From CAZOJJ01 sp964580105 (lineage in GTDB: Bacteria > Bacteroidota > Rhodothermia > Rhodothermales > Rubricoccaceae), in contig CAZOJJ010000087.1 of assembly GCA_964580105.1 (NCBI GenBank), forward strand, positions 1 to 7,250: 7,250 nt of DNA, in the 5' to 3' direction. Position 1 is the stretch's first letter. Every line of letters starts with the position of its first letter. Positions 1-6,532 of the stretch are shown here, piece after piece. The position numbers and the translations under genes were made by a program. The notes below the pieces were generated by a model. It made no database searches. It was given only the letters and a program-made list of their open reading frames with translations, and was not told the origin of the DNA.

Positions 1-1518
1 TCATGCCTCGCCCCCCTCCAGCAGCTCTTCCAGCTCGCCCAGCAGGTCGAGGATGCGCTCCTCGCGCGTCTTGATCTCGCTCACGAGCTTGTGCGCGGGC
101 ACGTGCTCGTCGAGCGTCTGGCGGTGCGGGTTCCGCGCCGAGAGGTCGTAGCCGTTCTTGCGGATGGCCTCCACCGAGACGGTCCACGCCCGCTCCTCGT
201 CCGTCTCGCGCTTCTCCACGCGGGCGAGGAAGTCCGGCAGCTGCGAGCCCGGCTGCGGCTTCCGCGTCGTCTTCAGCTCGAAGCCGTCGTTCTCCAGCTC
301 GTAGTAGAACACCTCCCCGGTGGTGCGCCCGTCCTCGGGCCGGTCGAAGAACAGCACGTTCGTCTTGACGCCGGTGTAGGGGAGGAAGACGCCGGCCGGG
401 AGCGAGAGGACGGCGTGGAGGCGGAACTCGTCCACGAGCCGGCGGCGGACCTTGAGGTCGGGGCCGTGGCGGAACAGCACGCCCTCGGGCACGACGACGG
501 CCGCGCGGCCGCCGCGGGCGAGGCTCTTCATGATGTGCTGGAGGAAGAGCGTCTCGGTCGCCTTGCTCGGCACGTTGAAGTTGCGCGGCGTCTCGGCCAA
601 CATCCCGCCGTAGGGCGGGTTGGCGAGGACGACGTCGTACTTCGCCTTCTCGGGCAGGGCCTCGTCGTGGACCTCCAGCGTGTTCACCAGCTCCAGCTGG
701 GCGCGGGGGATGCCGTGGAGGATGAGGTTCATCGTCCCGATGAGGTAGGGGAGCGCGCCGAGCTCGCGGCCGAAGACGGTGCGGCTGCGGAAGCGCTCGA
801 GGTCGTCGCCGCTCATCATGCCCGCGTGCTCGCGGATGGCGGCGGCCGCCTCGAAGAGGAAGCCGCCCGAGCCGAAGCAGGGGTCGTAGACGCGGTCGCC
901 GAGGCGGGGCTTGACGACCTGCACCATCGCGCGGATGATGTGGCGCGGGGTGTAGAACTCGCCGGCGTAGCCCGAGACCTGCGCGACGTCCTGGAGGAGG
1001 CGCTCGTAGATCTCCGAGAGGGTGTCCACGTCCGTCTCGGAGGAGAACGAGAGGCGGTCCACCTGCTCGACGACGCGGGCGAAGGAGGAGCCCTTGCTCT
1101 GGTGGTTCTTGACCTCGGAGAAGATGCGGCGGAAGCGCTCGGCCAGCGGGTCCCCCTGGAGGCGCGGCTCTTTCTCGGCGAGGCTGCGGAGGTGCGGGAA
1201 GAGCTCGCCGTTGACGAAGGCGAGCATGTCGTCGGGCTTGCGCTTCGTCCATTCGGGCCAGCGGACCTCGCCCTGGAGGATGCGCGCGTAGGCGTGGGCG
1301 GGGCCGCCGTCGCCCTCGAAGGCGGCCGAGAAGGCGGCCTCCTCCTCGCGGGCGTTCTCGGCCTCCTCGAAGGCCTTGAGGAAGAAGAGCCACGAGAGCT
1401 GCTCGACGTAGTCGCGGGGCTGGACGCCCTCGGCGCGCATCCCGTCGGCGGCGCTCTTGACGGCCTGCTTGACCTCGGCGCGGCGGTGGTCTACGGTGTC
1501 GGAGAAGAGGTCGGCCAT
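1..1518 (-). CDS. hsdM: Type I restriction-modification N6-adenine DNA methyltransferase subunit (HsdM)
   Basis: HsdM transfers a methyl group from S-adenosylmethionine to adenine N6 in the target site of a type I system; with HsdS it forms the modification enzyme, and HsdR is added for restriction. The 505-residue protein is full length for the family. An N-terminal helical HsdM_N-like region covers about 1-160. GEFYTPRHI at 186-194 is the usual lead-in to the methylase fold. SAM-binding motif I is DPCFGSGGFL at 212-221, and the catalytic N6-adenine motif IV is NPPY at 300-303. The C-terminus (about 476-502) is charged and leucine-rich, probably a short coiled coil. The stop TGA occupies the first three bases of the window, so the gene is complete. 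Its ATG lies 12 bases after the VWA stop, which indicates co-transcription. No frameshift or missing key residue is seen. hsdS is not visible and would be expected beyond base 1. Confidence 0.97.
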   Translation of the reverse strand: MADLFSDTVDHRRAEVKQAVKSAADGMRAEGVQPRDYVEQLSWLFFLKAFEEAENAREEEAAFSAAFEGDGGPAHAYARILQGEVRWPEWTKRKPDDMLAFVNGELFPHLRSLAEKEPRLQGDPLAERFRRIFSEVKNHQSKGSSFARVVEQVDRLSFSSETDVDTLSEIYERLLQDVAQVSGYAGEFYTPRHIIRAMVQVVKPRLGDRVYDPCFGSGGFLFEAAAAIREHAGMMSGDDLERFRSRTVFGRELGALPYLIGTMNLILHGIPRAQLELVNTLEVHDEALPEKAKYDVVLANPPYGGMLAETPRNFNVPSKATETLFLQHIMKSLARGGRAAVVVPEGVLFRHGPDLKVRRRLVDEFRLHAVLSLPAGVFLPYTGVKTNVLFFDRPEDGRTTGEVFYYELENDGFELKTTRKPQPGSQLPDFLARVEKRETDEERAWTVSVEAIRKNGYDLSARNPHRQTLDEHVPAHKLVSEIKTREERILDLLGELEELLEGGEA

Positions 1519-1530
1519 GCGGGGAGTTGG

Positions 1531-2115
1531 TTATCGCTTTCGGGCGCGGGCGGCGCGCTCGGAGACGCGGGCGAAGGCGGCGTGGGTGCCGGCGGCGTCG
1601 GCCACGAAGGCCGCGGCGTCGGCGGCGGCGATCCCGATGGAGCCGGCCGCGGCGAAGGCGTCCTGGTTGGCGGCGAGGAACTGGAACTCCCAGCCGTACT
1701 TCTGCTGCTGGTGCTCGATCATGCCCTTGACGCGGTCGCGGGTGTAGTCGCGCGAGGCGTTCTCCAGGCCGTCGGTGAGGATGCACACGAGCACCTTGCC
1801 GGGCCGCTCGGCCTCGGGCGTGGCCGCCAGCCGGGCGCCGACGTCGTCGAGGGTGCGGCCGACGGCGTCGAGGAGGGCCGTGGTGCCGCGGGGGACGTAG
1901 GTCTCCTCCGTGAGGGGCTTGACCTCCGCGAGGGGGACGGCGTCGAGGACGCGGTCGTACTCGTGGTCGAAGAGGACGAGGGTGAGGCGGGCGTCGCCGG
2001 GGAGCTGCTGCTGCGCCGCCAGGAAGGCGTTGAAGCCGCCGATGGCGTCGGTGCGGATGGATTCCATCGAGCCGGAGCGGTCGAGGATGCAGACGATCTC
2101 GGTGAGGTCGGTCAT
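1531..2115 (-). CDS. von Willebrand factor type A (VWA) domain protein in the restriction operon
   Basis: This 194-residue protein is essentially one VWA domain. The metal-ion-dependent adhesion site is complete: DRSGS at 12-16 (D12, S14, S16), a threonine in PRGTT at 75-79, and the aspartate of LTDG at 113-116 (D115). The hydrophobic strands IVCIL, LTLVLF and KVLVCIL fit the Rossmann-like core. It has no signal peptide or membrane segment, so it should be cytoplasmic. Cytoplasmic VWA proteins usually act as metal-dependent protein-interaction modules, often with ATPases; the partner here is unknown. The ATG at 2115 was chosen because homology begins there. The frame stays open upstream to 2388, but that part is arginine- and proline-rich shadow of hsdR. 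The gene starts 8 bases after the hsdR stop and ends 12 bases before hsdM, so it is embedded in the type I operon. The family assignment is firm; any role in restriction is inference. Confidence 0.93.
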   Translation of the reverse strand: MTDLTEIVCILDRSGSMESIRTDAIGGFNAFLAAQQQLPGDARLTLVLFDHEYDRVLDAVPLAEVKPLTEETYVPRGTTALLDAVGRTLDDVGARLAATPEAERPGKVLVCILTDGLENASRDYTRDRVKGMIEHQQQKYGWEFQFLAANQDAFAAAGSIGIAAADAAAFVADAAGTHAAFARVSERAARARKR

Positions 2116-2123
2116 GGCGGGGC

Positions 2124-4409
2124 TCAGTTGGTGAGGGGTACGTAGAGGCGGCGTTTGACCTGCTCGAGGTCGTCGCGGAGGCGCTCCGGGCCGCCGTAGT
2201 GGCGGACGAGAGCCGGGAACGAGCCGAAGCGGGCGGCGAAGTGGGGGGCGCTGTAAGTCTCGCCGCGTTCGAGGTCGTCTACGCCGAAGAGGGCGTAGTG
2301 GTCGAGGGCGGTCTCCCAGAAGGCCAGCTTCAGCTCGCGCTCGTCGCGCCCGACGAGGGCTTCGAGCCAGGGCGTCTCCTCCGTCCACACCCGCACGACG
2401 CGGTCGCGGCGCATGGGGATGCGGACGAGGTCGAAGCCGACCTTCGCGATGACGTCCACGTCGTCGGCGTCCTCGAGGTCGTAGTGCTGCTTGAAGGCGG
2501 CGACGTGGACGTCGTGGTCCTTGAGGAGGTCGCGGAGAGCGCGGCGGCGCTGGCGACTGGGCCAGGCGTCGTAGAGGGCGCCGAGGTCGAAGTCGGGGAG
2601 GGTGCGGATGACGTCGCGGGCCTGCTCGCGGTATGCCTCCAGCGGGATCTTGCGGCCGTCGGCGAAGCAGACGAACTGCTCACGCTCGACGATCTCGACG
2701 TGGACGCCCTCGGCGACGACCCGCTCGACCGGCTCGGTTCGCTTCGGGCGCGGCGCGCTCGGGCGCGGCACGTCGGAGACGTTGAGGGGATGGCCGTCGA
2801 ACTCGGCGTCCTCCAGGCGCGTGGCCCCGGCGTAGTCCCAGATGGAGAAGAACCGCTTGTCGACGTCCTCGCAGAGCCGGGTGCCGCGCCCCTTCATCTG
2901 CTTGTAGAGGAGGGCGCTCTTGACCGGCCGCGCGAACACGACGTGCTGGACGTCGGGCGCGTCGAAGCCGGTGGTCAGGAGGTCAACGGTGCAGGCGACG
3001 CGGGGGTTGCGGCCGCCGACCTCGGCGAAGTTGCGCTCGAGCTGGTGGCTGTTGCGCTCCGAGCGCGTGATGCGGGCGGCGTAGCCGGGGTCGCCGGCGA
3101 GGCGTCGGAGCTCGGCGGCCATGAACGCCGCGTGGGTGTCGTCCACGCAGAAGACGATGGTCTTCTCACGCTCGCGGCCCTTGGCGCGGAGGGCGGCGTA
3201 GAGGTCCTCCGCGATGGCGCGCGTGCGGTCGGGGAGGCGGATGGTCCGCTCGAAGTGGGGCGTCGTGTACTCGGAGCCGTCCTCGTGGACGTACCCCTCC
3301 TTGTCGACGTTGGACGTCCGCTGGTCGAGCAGGTACGGGACGAGGTAGCCGTCGTCGACGGCCTGCTTGAGCGAGTACGTGAAGGCCGGCTCGCCGTCGG
3401 GCCGGCCCGTGAAGTACGCGAACGTGTCGCGGCGGGCCTCCTCCTCCGTCAGCGCCTCCGGCGCGTCGAGCTCGCGGGGCGTGGCGGTGAGGCCGAGCTG
3501 GTAGGCGCCGCCGAAGTGCTCCAGCACGCCGAACCAGTCGCCGAAGCCGGAGCGGTGGCACTCGTCCACGACGACGAGGTCGAAGAAGTCCGGCTCGTAG
3601 TGCTCGAAGAGCTTCCGCCCGTCCACCTCCTCATAGAGCGTCTGGTAGTTGGCGTAGAACACCTTCCCGACGCGGTGCTCGTGGCGCGCGACGGCCCCCT
3701 TGTCGACGACGACGCGGTCGGCCTCGGGGAAGGCTGCGAAGGCGCGGTAGGCCTGGCCCTGGAGGCTGTTGCGGTCGGTGAGGAAGAGGACGCGGTCGCG
3801 GTCGAGGACGCCGGCCTGGACGAGCTTCCAGACGAGCTGGAAGACGGTGAACGTCTTGCCGGTGCCGGTCGCCATGAGGAGGAGGACGCGGCGGTCGCCG
3901 CGGGCGAAGGCGGCGACGGTCTCCTCGATGGCGCGGCGCTGGTAGGCCCGCAGCTGCTTCTGCGAGACCTGGTCCACGTAGGGCGCCACCTCCAGCACCC
4001 TCCGCCACGCGTCGGGGAGCGGGTCGCGCCCCGCGAGGCCGAGGAGCTCGGCCGGCGTCGGCGGCGCCGGGCGCTCCTCGAACGCGCCCGTCTCCGTGTC
4101 GAGGAGGATGTAGGCGCGTCCGTTGGAGGCGAGGGCGAAGCGGAGGCCGAGGCGGCGGGCGTAGCGCTCGGCCTGCTGCAGCCCGTCGAGTGCTTCGTCC
4201 CCCTCCGGCTTCGCCTCCAGCACCGCGATCGCGAGGCCGCCCGATCGGAGGAGGTAGTCGGCGCGGAGCTCCTGCGTCTCGTCGTACATCGGCCCCGCGC
4301 CGAGGTTGACGCGGCCCGGCCCGATGAGGTGCTCGGCGTCCCACGCCCAGCCCGCCGTGCGGAGGGCCGGGTCGATCAGCTCCTGCCGGGTATCACGCTC
4401 GTCGCGCAT
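2124..4409 (-). CDS. hsdR: Type I restriction endonuclease subunit R, EcoEI-like (HsdR)
   Basis: HsdR is the ATP-dependent translocase and nuclease of type I systems; it pumps unmethylated DNA and cuts at a distance from the HsdS-specified site. The 761-residue protein has the compact EcoEI-type layout. The N-terminal PD-(D/E)xK nuclease (about 1-115) shows D51, E65-A-K67 and a QxxxY motif (Q79, Y83). The superfamily 2 helicase core (about 150-545) has Walker A ATGTGKT at 180-186, DECH at 282-285, TAT at 308-310, motif V around LLTTGFDAPD (477-486) and motif VI QMKGRGTR at 504-511. The C-terminal region (about 595-750) resembles the EcoEI R C-terminal domain. All nuclease and ATPase motifs are intact, so restriction activity is expected. 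The ATG lies 3 bases after the SNase-like stop, and the VWA gene follows after 8 bases. No Shine-Dalgarno precedes the start, so translational coupling is likely. Confidence 0.96.
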   Translation of the reverse strand: MRDERDTRQELIDPALRTAGWAWDAEHLIGPGRVNLGAGPMYDETQELRADYLLRSGGLAIAVLEAKPEGDEALDGLQQAERYARRLGLRFALASNGRAYILLDTETGAFEERPAPPTPAELLGLAGRDPLPDAWRRVLEVAPYVDQVSQKQLRAYQRRAIEETVAAFARGDRRVLLLMATGTGKTFTVFQLVWKLVQAGVLDRDRVLFLTDRNSLQGQAYRAFAAFPEADRVVVDKGAVARHEHRVGKVFYANYQTLYEEVDGRKLFEHYEPDFFDLVVVDECHRSGFGDWFGVLEHFGGAYQLGLTATPRELDAPEALTEEEARRDTFAYFTGRPDGEPAFTYSLKQAVDDGYLVPYLLDQRTSNVDKEGYVHEDGSEYTTPHFERTIRLPDRTRAIAEDLYAALRAKGREREKTIVFCVDDTHAAFMAAELRRLAGDPGYAARITRSERNSHQLERNFAEVGGRNPRVACTVDLLTTGFDAPDVQHVVFARPVKSALLYKQMKGRGTRLCEDVDKRFFSIWDYAGATRLEDAEFDGHPLNVSDVPRPSAPRPKRTEPVERVVAEGVHVEIVEREQFVCFADGRKIPLEAYREQARDVIRTLPDFDLGALYDAWPSRQRRRALRDLLKDHDVHVAAFKQHYDLEDADDVDVIAKVGFDLVRIPMRRDRVVRVWTEETPWLEALVGRDERELKLAFWETALDHYALFGVDDLERGETYSAPHFAARFGSFPALVRHYGGPERLRDDLEQVKRRLYVPLTN

Positions 4410-4412
4410 AGG

Positions 4413-4691
4413 CTAGCGGGGGACGTAGTCGGAGAGCGGGCGCCCGCCGAGGTAGACCTCGCAGACGAGGCGGCCCCGGTTGATGCGGTAGGGCGAGTCG
4501 AGGGCGACGGTGTTTCCGCGCAGGAGCTGCTCCAGGTAGAGCCGCGCCCGGGCGCCCGCCTCCGTGCCCAGCTCCGGCGCGTCGTAGCCTGCGGGGCGGA
4601 CGCGGGTGCCCTGCTGGCCCCTCCACTGCCAGGCGGGGCTCACGTCGAAGGTGTCGCCGTCGATGATCGCAGTCACGGTGAAGCGGGTCAT
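4413..4691 (-). CDS. Small staphylococcal-nuclease-like (thermonuclease-fold) protein
   Basis: The 92-residue protein belongs to the SNase family, which hydrolyses DNA or RNA phosphodiesters with Ca2+. Every catalytic landmark has an equivalent: IIDGDT at 9-14 (D11, D13, T14, matching D19, D21, T22 of S. aureus nuclease), R32, D37 and E40 in RVRPAGYDAPE, and R74 in GRLVCEVY (matching R87). The protein stops soon after this last motif and lacks the C-terminal helices of the 149-residue classical enzyme. As I recall, a short intracellular SNase-like group ends at a similar place (LADYF-type ending; here LSDYVPR), so this need not be a truncation. It has no signal peptide, unlike secreted thermonucleases, so a cytoplasmic site is expected. 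The ATG at 4691 was chosen because the fold begins there; an in-frame ATG at 4826 adds only proline- and glycine-rich sequence spanning the promoter region. It heads the operon, 3 bases before hsdR. Confidence 0.85.
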   Translation of the reverse strand: MTRFTVTAIIDGDTFDVSPAWQWRGQQGTRVRPAGYDAPELGTEAGARARLYLEQLLRGNTVALDSPYRINRGRLVCEVYLGGRPLSDYVPR

Positions 4692-4734
4692 GGGCGGGTG
4701 GAAAGGGGGCGGGTTGCACGGGGAATGGACCTTT

Positions 4735-4749
4735 CCAAGGGGGATGCCA
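4735..4749 (-). promoter_or_regulatory. Candidate -24/-12 (sigma-54) promoter for the SNase-hsdR-vwa-hsdM operon
   Basis: The minus strand reads TGGCATCCCCCTTGG, followed by A. Against the sigma-54 consensus TGGCACG-N4-TTGC(A/T), the TGGCA block, the GG-N10-G spacing and TTG all match. The invariant C at -12 is G instead. The implied start of transcription is near 4723, about 31 bases before the SNase ATG, a plausible leader. The gene directly upstream encodes a sigma-54-type activator, which makes the match more credible. The -12 mismatch keeps confidence modest. Confidence 0.38.
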
Positions 4750-4800
4750 AACCCGCCGACCCGCCTGAATCCGCCGTAGGGCCCGCTCCGCAGTCCTCCC

Positions 4801-4820
4801 GGTGAAACTAAAGTTGCACC
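4801..4820. promoter_or_regulatory. 20-base imperfect palindrome, candidate activator (UAS) or operator site
   Basis: The plus strand reads GGTGAAAC-TAAA-GTTGCACC: 8-base arms with 7 of 8 positions symmetric and a 4-base centre. It lies 16 bases past the regulator stop and is centred about 87 bases upstream of the start implied by the candidate -24/-12 promoter, within the usual distance for a bacterial enhancer-binding protein. One arm core, GTTGCAC, recurs at 4713-4719, exactly 100 bases away. The palindrome also overlaps a housekeeping-type promoter candidate, so it could instead be a repressor site. As RNA it would fold into a short hairpin, but no U-tract follows, so a terminator is unlikely. 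Confidence 0.4.
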
Positions 4821-4833
4821 TTCCATAACTCAA
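4803..4833 (-). promoter_or_regulatory. Candidate housekeeping promoter upstream of the SNase-like gene
   Basis: On the minus strand TTG (4833-4831) is followed after 20 bases by TAGTTTCA (4810-4803), close to the Bacteroidota arrangement TTTG-N20-TAnnTTTG. Read as a sigma-70 promoter it is TTGAGT-N17-TAGTTT. It sits in the only locally AT-richer stretch of this intergenic region and would start near 4796, giving a leader of about 105 bases. It may provide basal expression, or be an alternative to the -24/-12 candidate. Confidence 0.35.
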
Positions 4834-4835
4834 GT

Positions 4836-6320
4836 TCAAGGCGAAGGCTGCCGCTCGCGGAGGTACTTGTTCACGGCGGCGGCGGAGACCCCCAGCCGTC
4901 GGGCCGCCTCGCTCTGGTTCCCGTTCGCCAGCTCGAGTGCTCGCTCGTAGAGGCGGTCGCGGAGGTCGCCGAGGTAGGCCACCACGTCGAACCCCTCGTG
5001 CGGTTCGGGGAGCGTCAGCGGCGTCGGCTCCGGTTCGAGCTCGAGGTGTTGCGGCTCGATGACGTCTCCGTCGGCGAGGAACACCGCCCGCTCGATGGCG
5101 CTCCGGAGCTGGCGGACGTTCCCCGGCCACGGCGCCCGGCGGAGGGCATCCAGGGCGGACGGCGAGAGGCGCCGTCCGAGGCCGAACCGCTCGCAGGCGA
5201 GGTCGAGGAACCGCATGGCGAGGAGGGGGATGTCGCCGCGCCGCTCGCGCAGAGGTGGGAGCTCCACACGGAGGGTGGCGAGGCGGTGATAGAGGTCCTC
5301 GCGGAAGCGCCCCTCCCGCACCTCGCGTGGGAGGTCGCGGTTCGTCGCAGCGACGATGCGCGCCGTAGAGCGGAGGGGCTCGTCCCCGCCGAGCCGCTCG
5401 AACGTCCCGTCCTGGAGGACGCGCAGGAGCTTGGCCTGCGTATCGAGCGGGAGCTCGCCCACCTCGTCGATGAAGAGCGTGCCCCCGTCGGCCCGCTCGA
5501 ACTGGCCCACCCGCCGGGAGGTGGCGTCGGTGAAGGCCCCCTTCTCGTGGCCGAAGAGCGTGCTGTTGACGACGTCGCCGGTGAGCGTCGCCGCGTTCAC
5601 CGTGACGATGCGGTCGCGGGGCCGCCCGCTCAGCCGGTGCGCCAGCTGCGCGACGAGCTCCTTGCCCGTGCCCGTTTCCCCCGCGATGAGGATGGGGAAA
5701 TCGGCCGGGGCCACCTGCGCCACGCGCCTCATCGCCGCGAGCACGGCCTCGTCGGCGGTGACGAGGCCGACGGCCTGGAGCGCGTCGGCGAGCGGCTCGG
5801 TAGGCGCGGGGACGGCCCGGGGGACCGACCGGGCGCGGACGTCGGGGAAGGCGGGGCCGGTGAAGTCGACCTCCTCGACGGCGGGCTTCTCCGGCGTCAC
5901 GAAGCGCGGGGGCCGCGTGTGGAGGACGCGGGCGGGGAGCTGCCCGCTGGTGACGAGGAGGACCCACGCGGCGTGCATCTGCGGCGTGCCGGAGGCCACG
6001 GACACGTAGAGGTTCTCGTCCGTCCATGTCGGCAGGCGCCGGCCGACGAGCCCCCCGAGGCGGACGAGGATGGCCGTGTAGTCGGTGGGGTCGGGGAGGT
6101 CGAGGTCAACCAACTCGATCTCCAGGGCCGCGTGCCGTCGCTGCGCCTCCTCGGCGAGGTGGTCGGCGTTGTCGGCAGCGCCGGGGGTGCGCAGGATGAC
6201 GAGGCGGTCGAACGAGCGCTGCTGGAGGAGGTCGAGGACGGGTCCGTCGCGCTCCACGGTCCCTTCCGGGCGCTTGACGTAAGGGTCGCGGTGGCCCGCG
6301 AAGGTGAGCAGACGGTCCAT
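4836..6320 (-). CDS. RtcR-like CARF-AAA+-Fis transcriptional activator (sigma-54-dependent family)
   Basis: This 494-residue protein has a ligand-sensing N-terminus, an AAA+ ATPase that remodels sigma-54 RNA polymerase, and a DNA-binding C-terminus. Residues 1-150 resemble the RtcR sensor, a CARF domain: YVSVASGTPQMHAAW at 105-119 and LPARVLHTRPP at 128-138 parallel the same stretches of E. coli RtcR as I recall them. The AAA+ domain (about 185-425) has Walker A GETGTGKE (214-221), Walker B TLFIDE (281-286), sensor I ATNRD (325-329), the arginine-finger segment REGRFREDLYHR (335-346) and WPGNVRQL (398-405). The GAFTGA loop reads GAFTDA (261-266). The Fis-type helix-turn-helix is at about 458-490 (NQSEAARRLGVSAAAVNKYL). 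The ATG at 6320 fits the start of the CARF fold. The usual rtcBA RNA-repair genes are not adjacent; a restriction operon lies downstream in the same direction, 144 bases away, suggesting it is the target. An RtcR-like assignment is strong; ligand and targets are unproven. Confidence 0.92.
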   Translation of the reverse strand: MDRLLTFAGHRDPYVKRPEGTVERDGPVLDLLQQRSFDRLVILRTPGAADNADHLAEEAQRRHAALEIELVDLDLPDPTDYTAILVRLGGLVGRRLPTWTDENLYVSVASGTPQMHAAWVLLVTSGQLPARVLHTRPPRFVTPEKPAVEEVDFTGPAFPDVRARSVPRAVPAPTEPLADALQAVGLVTADEAVLAAMRRVAQVAPADFPILIAGETGTGKELVAQLAHRLSGRPRDRIVTVNAATLTGDVVNSTLFGHEKGAFTDATSRRVGQFERADGGTLFIDEVGELPLDTQAKLLRVLQDGTFERLGGDEPLRSTARIVAATNRDLPREVREGRFREDLYHRLATLRVELPPLRERRGDIPLLAMRFLDLACERFGLGRRLSPSALDALRRAPWPGNVRQLRSAIERAVFLADGDVIEPQHLELEPEPTPLTLPEPHEGFDVVAYLGDLRDRLYERALELANGNQSEAARRLGVSAAAVNKYLRERQPSP

Positions 6321-6393
6321 TCGGGGGAGCAGCGGAAAGGGGGCGACATGCCAGCGAGCGCGGAGAAGCCATCGGCTCGCGCCCAGACGGGAT

Positions 6394-6401
6394 CAAAGAT
6401 A
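6394..6401 (-). promoter_or_regulatory. Candidate -7 element for the RtcR-like regulator gene
   Basis: The minus strand reads TATCTTTG, a perfect match to the Bacteroidota -7 consensus TAnnTTTG, in a short AT-richer patch. Transcription would start near 6388, leaving a leader of about 67 bases before the ATG at 6320. No TTG or TTTG is found at the expected -33 position. That position is instead next to an 8-base palindrome GTGATCAC (6423-6430), which might bind a regulator. Confidence 0.4.
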
Positions 6402-6532
6402 GGAGAGCTCCCCCTAGCCGTTGTGATCACCGCAGGCGGCGCGGTGAGGTCCGCAGACACATGGGGTAGGAGGTCGAGGTGGCCGGCATGTCCGCGAGGC
6501 CGTTCCCGCCGAGGAGGCTGCTGGCGGAACGA

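Noticed and set aside
91..2145. Long plus-strand open frame (684 codons) opposite hsdM and the VWA gene
   Set aside because: Low-complexity composition rich in V, G, A, E, R and L with no recognisable domain; it is the antisense shadow expected in GC-rich coding DNA.
2116..2388. N-terminal extension of the VWA protein to 285 residues
   Set aside because: The extra 91 residues are R/P-rich and are an out-of-frame reading of the HsdR C-terminus; the VWA fold starts at the ATG at 2115.
2199..4805. Plus-strand open frame of 868 codons opposite hsdR and the SNase gene
   Set aside because: The same antisense-shadow composition, and it runs across the operon promoter region and several real genes whose motifs are unambiguous on the other strand.
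4801..4820. Intrinsic terminator of the regulator gene
   Set aside because: The hairpin is short with one mismatch and is followed by GGGAGG rather than a U-tract; a regulatory palindrome fits better.
4692..4826. Alternative start at 4826 for the SNase-like protein
   Set aside because: The 45 added residues are P/G-rich, not a signal peptide, and would place the start inside the promoter region; the conserved fold begins at 4691.
6423..6430. Palindrome GTGATCAC as an operator for the regulator
   Set aside because: It is only 8 bases with no extended symmetry and could be chance; noted only because it lies near the expected -33 position.
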